DNA from: Desulfoplanes sp.
Lineage (GTDB): Bacteria; Desulfobacterota; Desulfovibrionia; Desulfovibrionales; Desulfomicrobiaceae
NCBI GenBank assembly: GCA_028708105.1
Contig: JAQVZR010000127.1
Location: forward strand, 1 to 5,968
Reading direction: 5' to 3'
DNA length: 5,968 bases
The notes under the pieces were generated by a model. It worked only from the letters and a program-made list of their open reading frames with translations, was not told the origin of the DNA and ran no database searches. Made by a program: the position numbers and the translations under genes. Below are positions 1 through 5,968 of this stretch, piece after piece (position 1 is the first letter of the stretch; every line of letters starts with the position of its first letter).

Positions 1-71
1 GAAGCCCCGGCCGGCATCATAAAATATAAAATTTTAAAAGTAGAGAAATAGAACCCCGCAAATTATTAAAT

Positions 72-78
72 AAGGAAG
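72..78 (+). promoter_or_regulatory. Ribosome binding site of the truncated plus-strand ORF
   Basis: AAGGAAG lies 7 nt before the ATG at 86-88. It is the best reason to treat that short frame as a real gene start. No convincing -35/-10 pair was seen upstream. TATAAA at 25-30 and TATAAT at 82-87 are -10-like, but the first lacks a -35 and the second overlaps the start codon. Confidence 0.4.
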
Positions 79-85
79 CGTTATA

Positions 86-163
86 ATGTCAGAACACGAA
101 ATGAGCATCAGTGAACTAAAACAAGTACGCTGGATCTGGCTGGGGGTGCAGATGCATGGGTGA
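86..163 (+). pseudogene. 5' start of an unidentified gene, cut off by the comM junction
   Basis: On the plus strand an ATG at 86-88 is preceded by AAGGAAG (72-78) with a 7-nt spacer, a very good translation start in AT-rich DNA. The frame reads [15 protein letters not shown] up to the junction, then 10 residues antisense to comM before TGA at 161-163, giving 25 codons in all. The amphipathic, charged N-terminus looks like a real protein start, but I do not recognise the family. It runs head-on into comM, so its body should have lain where comM now is. It may be a truncated gene of a mobile or neighbouring region, or a chance ORF. Confidence 0.4.
126..130. other. Junction between comM and unrelated AT-rich DNA
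   Basis: To the right, the minus strand encodes conserved ComM up to Arg374 (codon 127-129). To the left, ComM similarity is lost at once and composition changes (about 34% G+C over 1-120, about 60% over 131-190). No clear terminal inverted repeat or target duplication can be recognised with only one side in view. The exact breakpoint is uncertain by a few bases because homology could extend by chance. Confidence 0.75.
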
Positions 164-1254
164 CGTTCATCCCCAAGATACCCGCAGGGACAGGGGTTCA
201 TGGCTGCAACAAGCATGAAATCAGCCGGGTACGACAGGGATATCGCAGCTCGGGAGATGGTCACATTGCCATCCTCCAGAGGTTGTCTGAGAACCTCGAG
301 GACGTGTTTTTTGAATTCTGCCAGTTCGTCCAGAAACAGAACACCCCTGTGGGCAAGAGAGACTTCTCCTGGTCGGGGGTATTGGCCGCCGCCGATGAGA
401 CCGGCATCGGAAATGGTGTGGTGAGGGGCACGGAAAGGGCGGGCAACGATCATGGGCTGGTCGGTTTTGAGCTGACCGGCCACGCTGTAGATTTTGGTCA
501 CCTCAAGGGCTTCGTTGAATCCCAGAGGCGGAAGGACTGTGGGGATACGCCGGGCGAGCATGGTTTTGCCGCTGCCTGGGGGCCCTATGAACAGGAGGTT
601 ATGTGCCCCGGCCGCAGCAATTTCAATGGCCCGTTTGGCGTGTTCCTGCCCCTTGACCTCGGAGAAATCCACCAGGTGTTTTTCCCGCAGGGCCCACAAG
701 GCATCCAGGTCACTGACCGCCGGGGGAATGGTCAGCTCTCCGAGCAGGCAGCGGATGGACTGGGACAGTGATGCAACAGGGAAGACGTTCAGCCCTTTGA
801 CGACGGAGGCTTCCCTTGCATTTTCTTCGGGGATGAAAAGGCCGCGAGCCCCGAGGTCACGGGCCATGATGGCTAGGGGAAGGACTCCGGTGATGGGTTT
901 GAGTTCACCGCTCAGGGAAAGTTCCCCGGCCATGTAATAGTCTTGCAATGCCTGGACCGGGATTTCTCCTGCACCGGCTAAAAGACCCAGAGCCAGGGGC
1001 AGATCGTAGCCGCTGCCTTCCTTGCGTACGTCGGCGGGGGCCAGATTGACAGTAATCCGCGAGGGCGGAAGTTTGAAGCCGCTGTTTTTCAGGGCCGAGA
1101 AGACGCGTTCCTTGCTTTCCCGCACAGCTCCTTCTGCGAGCCCAACCATGCTGAAGGCCGGCATCCCTGATCGGGCAAGGTCAACTTCAAGCTCTACCGT
1201 AAAGGCGTCTATGCCCAGAAGGGCAGCTGTTTCGACCTTGGCAATCATAGGGGC

Positions 1255-1854
1255 TTACTCCACAAGGTTTCCGATTCTGTTCCAGCGGATGTTGGAAAAA
1301 CCTTCCCAGGACCAGTACAGGATGAGTGCCTTGCCCTCAATCTTGTTCAGATCCACGTAGCCCCAGAATCTGGAATCATAGGATTCATCGCGGTTGTCGC
1401 CCATGACAAAATATTTACCCGCTGGAACCGTAATGGGACCAAAACTGTCACGCCGGAATTGAATCCGGGGATCAGTGTGCTGGATATAGGGTTCATCCAG
1501 CTTTTCCCCGTTGCGGTACAATACCTTGTCGCGCATTTCCAGAATATCGCCGGGGGTGCCGATAACGCGTTTGATGAAATCTTTGGATGGGTCTTCAGGA
1601 AATTCAAAGACAATGACGTCTTTGAATTGAGGGCTGGCAAAATGGGCTACAAAGGTATCGGTAAAGGGAATTCTGACGCCGTAGATAAATTTATTCACCA
1701 GAAGGTGATCCCCAATCTGCAGTGTCTGGAGCATGGACCCCGAGGGGATCTTGAATGCCTGAATGACAAAGGAGCGGATGATAAATGCGAGAATAAAGGC
1801 CACAATAAGGGCTTCGGCATATTCTTTTAAAACGGTCTGCCAGCGTGGTTCCAT
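1255..1854 (-). CDS. lepB: Signal peptidase I
   Basis: A membrane-bound serine protease (199 residues) that removes signal peptides from exported proteins using a Ser/Lys dyad. One hydrophobic N-terminal segment (about residues 14-33) should anchor it with the catalytic domain outside. Family boxes in order: PSGSM (37-41) with catalytic Ser40; GDHLLVNKF (48-56); DFIKRVIGTPGD (92-103) with catalytic Lys95; and MGDNRDESYDSRFWGYV (151-167). The start at 1854 is chosen because CAGGA lies 8 nt upstream and the hydrophobic anchor follows closely. An in-frame ATG at 1989 would give 45 more residues, but these overlap the end of lepA and do not resemble LepB. After the catalytic serine the sequence is SMLQTLQIGD, with Gln where many homologues have Pro (SMxPTL). 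comM starts 6 nt after the stop, so the two genes are almost certainly co-transcribed. Confidence 0.96.
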   Translation of the reverse strand: MEPRWQTVLKEYAEALIVAFILAFIIRSFVIQAFKIPSGSMLQTLQIGDHLLVNKFIYGVRIPFTDTFVAHFASPQFKDVIVFEFPEDPSKDFIKRVIGTPGDILEMRDKVLYRNGEKLDEPYIQHTDPRIQFRRDSFGPITVPAGKYFVMGDNRDESYDSRFWGYVDLNKIEGKALILYWSWEGFSNIRWNRIGNLVE

Positions 1855-1862
1855 GGTATAGA

Positions 1863-1867
1863 TCCTG
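1863..1867 (-). promoter_or_regulatory. Ribosome binding site that decides the lepB start
   Basis: The minus strand reads CAGGA, 8 nt before the ATG at 1852-1854. It lies in the lepA-lepB gap (1855-1933) and supports the 199-residue form of LepB rather than the longer form that overlaps lepA. Confidence 0.6.
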
Positions 1868-1933
1868 ATGCGGTGCGGAGCATCGCGGTGTGTAGGTTTG
1901 TAGAAAAGATACGTAGATGTGTCACCATTCGGA

Positions 1934-3739
1934 CTACTTATCGTCCATCTGCATGGCGGCCAGAAACGCCTCTTGAGGAATTTCGACATTCCCCATGCGT
2001 TTCATGCGCCGTTTGCCCGCTTTTTGTTTTTCCAGAAGTTTGCGTTTGCGGGTGATATCACCTCCGTAACATTTGGCGATGACGTCTTTGCGTAACGGTG
2101 CGTTCCGTTCTTTGGCCACAATTTTGGCCCCGATGGCAGCCTGAATAACGACCTCAAAAAGTTGTCTGGGAATGAGACGCTTGAGTTTCAGGGCCAGAGC
2201 TCGTCCCCGGTAATAGGCATTTTCCCGATGTACGATGCAGGACATGGCATCTACCGGGTCTTTATTGATAAGGATATCCAGTTTGACCAGGTCTGAGGCA
2301 CGGAAATCAATAATTTCATAATCCAGGGAGGCAAATCCTCGTGTCATGGATTTAAGACGGTCAAAAAAATCAAAAACAATTTCTGAAAAGGGGACCTCAT
2401 AGGTAATGATGACCCGGTTGGCCGTCAGATATTTAAGGTCTTTTTGGGTACCGCGTTTTTCTTCACAAAGTTTGAATACATTGCCTACGTACTCGTTGGG
2501 TACGTGGATATCCAGGCGCACATAGGGTTCATTGATGGTTTTGATCTCACCCGGACTGGGGAGTTTGCTCGGGTTATCAATTTCAAAGATTTCGCCATTG
2601 TTCTTGTGGATTTCGTATATGACAGTAGGGGCTGTTGCAATAAGATTTGCCCCAAATTCGCGTTCCAGTCTTTCCTGGATAATTTCCATGTGCAAAAGAC
2701 CAAGAAATCCAGCCCGGAATCCAAATCCGAGGGCCTGGGATGTCTCAGCCTCGTACGAAAAGGCTGCGTCATTGAGTTGGAGCTTTTCAAGGGCCAACAG
2801 CAATGTTCCGTACTCAGCAGGCTCAACAGGATACAGTCCGCAAAAGACCATGGGCTTGACGGTTTTGAATCCTGGAAAAGGTTCAGCCGTTGGATTTTTG
2901 GGATCAATGATGGTATCACCGACCCTTGCTTCATCCAGCTTTTTGATGCTGGCGCATAAAAATCCCACTTCCCCCGGACCAAGGGTCTTGATGTCGGTGG
3001 GTTCCGGTGAAAAGACGCCCAACTTGGTTATCTCAAAGTTTTTTTCCGTGAAAAACATGCGGATTCGCTGGTGGTTTGAGATGGTGCCTTCAAGGACCCT
3101 AAACAGAATGACAACACCCTGGTAGGAATCATACCAGGAATCAAAGATCAGTGCCTTGAGGGGGTTATCCGCATGTCCTTTGGGATGAGGAATCTCATGA
3201 ACCAGTCGTTCCAGAAGTTCCGGCACACCTGCACCGGTTTTGGCGCTGACCAGGATGGGATTGCTACAGTCAAGGCCGATGGCTTCTTCGATTTCTTCGC
3301 AAACCTCTTCGGGATGGGCGCTCGGCAGATCAATTTTATTCAGGACCGGAAGAATATCCAGGTCGTTATCCAATGCCATATACACATTGGCCAGGGTCTG
3401 GGCCTCAACACCCTGGGTGGCGTCCACGACGAGAAGTGCCCCGTCACAGGCCGCAAGACTTCTGGAGACTTCGTAGCTGAAATCCACATGGCCAGGGGTG
3501 TCGATCATGTTAAGAATATAATCAGTTCCATCGGATGACGTATATGGGATGCGCACCGTCTGGGATTTGATGGTAATTCCCCGTTCTTGTTCAATTTCCA
3601 TCCGGTCAAGATACTGGGCTTTTTTGTCCCGCTCAGTGACAAGTCCAGTCACTTCCATGATCCGGTCGGCCAGAGTGGATTTACCGTGATCTATATGTGC
3701 GATTATGCTGAAATTGCGAATGTTTTTAATTTCGGTCAT
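1934..3739 (-). CDS. lepA: Elongation factor 4 (LepA), ribosome-associated translational GTPase
   Basis: A complete LepA/EF4 of 601 residues (E. coli LepA has 599). It is an EF-G-like GTPase that binds ribosomes, with roles proposed in back-translocation and in initiation or 30S assembly. GTPase motifs are intact: G1 AHIDHGKST (14-22), G2 RGIT (53-56), G3 DTPGH (80-84), G4 NKID (134-137) and G5 SAK (165-167). EF-G-like domains II, III and V follow, then the LepA-specific C-terminal domain with its basic stretch (about 564-581). The start [19 protein letters not shown] is the usual LepA N-terminus. The only SD-like sequence, GAGGTG at 3754-3759, is 14 nt from the ATG, farther than normal, so initiation may be weak. 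lepB follows 79 nt downstream on the same strand, a common lepA-lepB arrangement. Confidence 0.97.
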   Translation of the reverse strand: MTEIKNIRNFSIIAHIDHGKSTLADRIMEVTGLVTERDKKAQYLDRMEIEQERGITIKSQTVRIPYTSSDGTDYILNMIDTPGHVDFSYEVSRSLAACDGALLVVDATQGVEAQTLANVYMALDNDLDILPVLNKIDLPSAHPEEVCEEIEEAIGLDCSNPILVSAKTGAGVPELLERLVHEIPHPKGHADNPLKALIFDSWYDSYQGVVILFRVLEGTISNHQRIRMFFTEKNFEITKLGVFSPEPTDIKTLGPGEVGFLCASIKKLDEARVGDTIIDPKNPTAEPFPGFKTVKPMVFCGLYPVEPAEYGTLLLALEKLQLNDAAFSYEAETSQALGFGFRAGFLGLLHMEIIQERLEREFGANLIATAPTVIYEIHKNNGEIFEIDNPSKLPSPGEIKTINEPYVRLDIHVPNEYVGNVFKLCEEKRGTQKDLKYLTANRVIITYEVPFSEIVFDFFDRLKSMTRGFASLDYEIIDFRASDLVKLDILINKDPVDAMSCIVHRENAYYRGRALALKLKRLIPRQLFEVVIQAAIGAKIVAKERNAPLRKDVIAKCYGGDITRKRKLLEKQKAGKRRMKRMGNVEIPQEAFLAAMQMDDK

Positions 3740-3792
3740 GCAGATATATGCGGCACCTCAAGGTTGCCAGGTAAAAAATATATGTTTTTAGG

Positions 3793-3821
3793 GTTATAAG
3801 ATTTCACTTCTATGGTGTGGA
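3793..3821 (-). promoter_or_regulatory. Possible sigma70-type promoter for lepA-lepB-comM
   Basis: In the 199-bp gap between the protease and lepA, the minus strand has TCCACA (3816-3821, 4 of 6 matches to -35) and TATAAC (3793-3798, 5 of 6 matches to -10) with a 17-nt spacer. Transcription would start about 45 nt before the lepA ATG. Another good -10-like hexamer, TATACT, lies further upstream (about 3868-3873) but has no recognisable -35. The rest of the gap is AT-rich and shows no gene. Confidence 0.3.
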
Positions 3822-3938
3822 AGGTCGGGAAAAAAGTATCTTTTTAAGAAGAGAAGCAGAATTGTAGTATACCGGGATAATGAACGATTTATGAGGGAAG
3901 ATGCCGGTTGATCGCCCCTGTGCGTTGCAACATGCCAT

Positions 3939-4424
3939 TTAAAAAAGACTTTTTATCTTGGCGACAAGATCTGGAAGAACATTTTGTACCGTGGGACTGA
4001 GGCCTTCTTCCATAGCCTCGGGAATGTACGCTGCCTGGACGACAACTATTTTGAGATCAATGCCTGTATTTATTTTGAGTTCTTTGAGCAGATTGGTCGT
4101 AGGAAACTGATGCAGGGTAAAGTCCGGTATCTTTTTGGGGTCCATCTGATCCACATCGATTTCAAAAATTTCTCCTGGCTCACGGTCGCTCTGAGTGACG
4201 GCATCAACCACGACGACCCTCTCAGGCAATGTATCGCTTAGAACCAGATCAAAAAGGAGTCCCCTAATGGAGGTTCCTACATCCAGCAAGGCTACATCTT
4301 TGGGAATTTCGGGGTCTTTTTCCAATTCTGCAATCACGACCGGGCCAACACCGTCATCAGCATATAACACATTTCCGCATCCAAAGACAACAACGCGGGA
4401 ATTGAACATTTTAGACCAGTCCAT
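3939..4424 (-). CDS. Hydrogenase maturation endopeptidase, FrhD/HyaD/HycI family
   Basis: A 161-residue protease of the family that removes the C-terminal tail of the hydrogenase large subunit once nickel is inserted; it acts in the cytoplasm. The signature GCGNVLYADDGVG is at residues 15-27. By analogy with HybD, the likely nickel-sensing ligands are Asp24 (in ADDG), Asp74 (in VVVDA) and His105 (in TLHQFPTTN). The end GLSPTVQNVLPDLV (141-154) is also typical of the family, and full length is normal. The start at 4424 is supported by GAGGAGA at 4431-4437, about 7 nt upstream; the inner Met6 has no comparable site. It follows the hydrogenase large-subunit gene by 105 bp with a terminator between them. 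Its likely substrate is that subunit, whose precursor would be cut after His453 in DP-Sec-MSCATH. The FrhD-like subgroup assignment is by resemblance only. Confidence 0.9.
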   Translation of the reverse strand: MDWSKMFNSRVVVFGCGNVLYADDGVGPVVIAELEKDPEIPKDVALLDVGTSIRGLLFDLVLSDTLPERVVVVDAVTQSDREPGEIFEIDVDQMDPKKIPDFTLHQFPTTNLLKELKINTGIDLKIVVVQAAYIPEAMEEGLSPTVQNVLPDLVAKIKSLF

Positions 4425-4430
4425 GTTTTA

Positions 4431-4437
4431 TCTCCTC
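4431..4437 (-). promoter_or_regulatory. Ribosome binding site of the hydrogenase protease
   Basis: The minus strand reads GAGGAGA, then a 6-nt spacer, then ATG at 4422-4424. This near-consensus site fixes the start at MDWSKMF rather than at the internal Met6. Confidence 0.8.
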
Positions 4438-4465
4438 ATTCTGAACCGATGATGGTTTGTGAATT

Positions 4466-4502
4466 ACAAAAAGGCCGTTACCCGTACGGGCAACGGCCTT
4501 CT
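4466..4502 (-). terminator. Rho-independent terminator after the hydrogenase gene
   Basis: A 9-bp perfect stem AAGGCCGTT/AACGGCCTT (4471-4479 and 4492-4500) is extended, past one A/C mismatch, by CCC/GGG around a GTAC loop. On the minus strand it runs into five T residues (4468-4472). The plus-strand side has no T-run, so it acts in the minus direction only. It lies about 28 nt after the hydrogenase TAG and before the protease gene, so it either ends the hydrogenase transcript or partly attenuates the protease. Confidence 0.82.
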
Positions 4503-4529
4503 TAATGTATTTGTGAAGCCCTGTCTAAT

Positions 4530-5968
4530 CTAGCGTTTCATGGTATCCAGGATGTTACCTGCTTTGTCCTGAATTTTGATTTCCATTGCAATACCGCCAT
4601 CCAGGCGGTGAGTAGCGCAACTCATTCACGGATCGTAAGCGCGTACGGCCATCTCAATCCTGTTCAGGATTCCCTGGTCATAGACGCCGTTTTTGATAAC
4701 CGCTTTGGCTGCCTGTTTGACGGAAAGGTTCATGGCCGCATTGTTGTGTGTGGTACCAACAATGAGATTGGCCATGGTACACATTCCGTTTTCGTCGGTC
4801 TTGTAGTGATGGATCAATGTCCCACGGGGGGCTTCAACACAACCTACGCCTTCACCGGCCTTGGGTTCGATGTTTTTGGCCCGGATATCTCTACCCGTGA
4901 TCTCAGGATCGTTGAGCAATTCTTCCGCGCGTTCAGCACAGTAGACCAGCTCAATCAGACGTGCCCAGTTGTAAAGCAGGGTCTGGTGGGCGGGACGACC
5001 GAAGCTTTTACGGAAGATTTCAAGTTCTTCCTGTGCCAGCGGAGTGGCCATCTTGTCACAGACATTGATACGGGCCAGACAGTTGGAACGGTACACACCG
5101 ACAGGATCGTTTTCATCAAGTTTGAGGTTACCCCATTTTTTTGCATAGGGGAATTTCAAGTAACTCCAATCTTCGATGTGTTCACCGATATAATCTTGGT
5201 ACTCGTTGTACTTGAAATCGTCATATTTTCCGTTGGCATCCATGAGGCGGAGTTTGCCATCATAGAGCTGCAGGGCACCGTCACTATCAACGGTTCCAAT
5301 ATACCCGGAAGGAAATACACCCAAGGTCTGGACTGCGTCCAGATATTTGGGGAAGACATCTTCACGGGCAAACTTCATGGTGAACATGGCAAAATCTTTG
5401 AATTCCTTAATGCCTTCAAGGAGTTCCTTGCGTTCTTCTTCAAGCATGGGCTTGGAAAATCCACCAACAACAGCAGCCATGGGATGAATGACCTTACCGG
5501 CGAATTTTTCGAGCATCATCTGCGATTTGTAACGCATGTGCACAACTTTTTTGGCCAGATCAGGTGCGGCACCTACAATACCGACGACGTTCCGTACGGA
5601 ATAGTCGGCATCAGGACCGAGCACGAAATCCGGTGCGGCCAGAAAATAGAAATGCAGGATCTTGTCCGGGATGTATGCCAGCATCTGGCAGAGTTCCCGG
5701 AGTTTTCTACCTGTGGGCGGCAATGTTACTCCAAGACATTCATCCGCGGCTTTGTTGGAAGCCAGATGATGCTGCCAGGGGCAGATACCGCAGATCCGGT
5801 TGACGATCCGACATACTTCTTCAATGGGACGACCGACAACGAATTTTTCAAAACCCCTGAGGGACAAGACATGCAGTCTTGCATCCTCCACATTGCCGTT
5901 GTCATCCAGCTGGATCGTAACGCTAGCATGACCTTCAATGCGGGAGACCGGGGCTATATTTAATATCT
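4530..5968 (-). CDS. [NiFeSe] hydrogenase large subunit, Mvh/Vhu type, selenocysteine-containing; 5' end off the window
   Basis: Large, nickel-binding subunit of a cytoplasmic hydrogenase (group 3, F420-non-reducing Mvh/Vhu-like), which splits or forms H2. The gene runs off the right edge. Counting from the first whole codon (5964-5966), 478 residues are visible, starting ILNIAPVSRIEGHA, so probably only a few residues are missing. The N-terminal motif RIEGH is at residues 9-13 and the proximal metal motif RICGICPWQHH at 57-67 (Cys59, Cys62). Near the end comes NNAAMNLSVKQ, then RAYDP, an in-frame TGA (residue 447), MSCATH and a 25-residue tail ending at TAG (4530-4532). TGA sits where the first Cys of DPCxxCxxH is expected, so it is read as selenocysteine, leaving Sec447 and Cys450 as distal ligands. 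GTG at 5889-5891 is internal (Val26), not a start. Small and electron-transfer subunits (MvhG, MvhD, Hdr) are not in the window and would be expected upstream. Family and Sec call are strong; subgroup 3c is likely, not proven. Confidence 0.93.
4586..4620 (-). promoter_or_regulatory. Putative bacterial SECIS element
   Basis: In the mRNA, a perfect 6-bp GC-rich stem ACCGCC/GGCGGT closes a 5-nt loop UGGAU (core 4593-4609). It starts 16 nt after the UGA, with the loop 22 nt after it. A further 4-bp pairing UUGC/GCAA (4617-4620 with 4586-4589) lies below an asymmetric internal loop of 7 and 3 nt. Bacterial SECIS elements are hairpins within the coding sequence just 3' of the UGA, with a guanosine near the start of the apical loop; this one has G at loop positions 2 and 3. 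SelB binding is inferred. Confidence 0.7.
4626..4628 (-). other. In-frame TGA read as selenocysteine
   Basis: This TGA follows AYDP and precedes MSCATH, so it replaces the first cysteine codon of the conserved C-terminal DPCxxCxxH motif of [NiFe] hydrogenases. The frame stays open for 31 more codons and holds the second cysteine (Cys450) and the processing histidine (His453). In known [NiFeSe] hydrogenases selenocysteine occupies exactly this position. Recoding needs SelA, SelB, SelC and SelD, which must be encoded elsewhere in the genome. Confidence 0.93.

Larger units (their letters stand above)
34..1248 (-). pseudogene. comM: ComM/YifB-type AAA+ ATPase (Mg-chelatase-like), 3' end replaced
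   Basis: ComM is a hexameric branch-migration helicase that helps integrate DNA taken up by transformation; in many anaerobes its role is unknown. The first 374 residues are normal: an N-terminal Lon-protease-like ChlI domain (about 20-140), then the AAA+ domain with Walker A GPPGSGKT (222-229), Walker B VLFLDE (303-308) and the [13 protein letters not shown] stretch (348-360). Family similarity stops after CTPSQIQR (367-374). The expected continuation (an RYRxxxSGPLLDRID-like segment with arginine-finger/sensor residues, plus the C-terminal Mg_chelatase_C domain, over 100 residues) is absent. It is replaced by 30 unrelated residues read from AT-rich DNA to a TAA at 34-36. Normal length is about 500 residues. 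The product is probably inactive, hence the pseudogene call. The start is supported by TGGAG (1258-1262), 9 nt upstream and overlapping the lepB stop. Confidence 0.88.

Noticed and set aside
85..127. Tn7-like transposon end (TGT at the start of the foreign DNA, reading from comM)
   Set aside because: Only the three bases TGT match. No repeated transposase-binding sites are visible in the following 120 bases, and comM homology would have to end a few bases earlier.
160..771. Plus-strand ORF of 203 codons within comM
   Set aside because: Antisense shadow of the conserved AAA+ coding region; no recognisable domains.
1870..1886. 7-bp hairpin GCGGTGC/GCATCGC just upstream of the lepB RBS
   Set aside because: Fully paired only as plus-strand RNA; in the lepB mRNA it has an A/C mismatch in the middle. 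No further regulatory sign.
1255..1989. Longer LepB starting at 1989
   Set aside because: The extra 45 residues overlap the lepA 3' end, are not LepB-like and have no hydrophobic character. The ATG at 1854 has a good RBS and gives a normal family architecture.
2444..2959. Plus-strand ORF within lepA, and the similar frames at 2532-3125 and 3173-3538
   Set aside because: Antisense shadows of a fully conserved lepA; translations show no family features.
3831..3845. Hairpin AAAAAG/CTTTTT in the gap before lepA
   Set aside because: Only one G-C pair in a 6-bp A/T stem with a 3-nt loop; too weak to call a terminator, though it could contribute to ending the protease transcript.
4456..4470. Small inverted repeat TTTGT-GAATT-ACAAA next to the terminator
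   Set aside because: Short, AT-rich and overlapping the terminator T-run; likely chance, although an operator cannot be excluded.
4626..5891. Hydrogenase gene as a 421-residue protein from GTG at 5891 to TGA at 4626
   Set aside because: Conserved N-terminal sequence (RIEGH) continues upstream of the GTG to the window edge, and conserved C-terminal sequence continues past the TGA. Both ends are artefacts of simple ORF calling.
4608..5963. Long plus-strand open frame (451 codons) opposite the hydrogenase gene
   Set aside because: It is a mirror of the codon bias of the hydrogenase gene; its translation resembles no known family and the opposite strand is a clear conserved gene.

Overview
The window reads as chromosomal DNA of an anaerobic, hydrogen-metabolising, selenocysteine-using bacterium. 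A sulfate reducer of the Desulfobacterales (former Deltaproteobacteria) is the best guess. The grounds are a cytoplasmic [NiFe(Se)] hydrogenase of the Mvh/Vhu (F420-non-reducing) type, its FrhD-like maturation protease, and the general look of lepA, lepB and comM. This placement is inference from protein character, not from a database match.

All confident genes lie on the minus strand. Reading from the right edge leftwards: a hydrogenase large-subunit gene whose first codons lie beyond the right edge (4530-5968); an intrinsic terminator (4466-4502); a hydrogenase maturation endopeptidase (3939-4424); a non-coding gap of about 200 bp with a possible promoter; lepA/EF4 (1934-3739); lepB/signal peptidase I (1255-1854); and comM/YifB-type AAA+ ATPase (34-1248), broken near its 3' end.

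The main result is that the hydrogenase gene does not end at the TGA at 4626-4628. The frame continues for 31 codons to TAG at 4530-4532 and encodes exactly the C-terminal metal-binding motif of the family, with TGA in place of the first cysteine codon (DP-U-MSCATH). A hairpin right after the TGA (4593-4609) fits a bacterial SECIS element. The protein is therefore a [NiFeSe] selenoprotein, made as a precursor with a 25-residue tail that the protease encoded next door would remove after the histidine. A standard gene caller would cut this protein before half of its nickel ligands.

The second oddity is at the left edge. comM similarity stops abruptly at about position 127, after 374 residues and in the middle of the AAA+ module. 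The sequence beyond is AT-rich (about 34% G+C over 1-120, against about 60% over 131-190). It carries the start of another gene on the plus strand (good RBS, ATG at 86) running head-on into comM. Both genes are cut at the same point, so this is a recombination or deletion junction, or an assembly chimera, rather than a simple insertion-sequence end.
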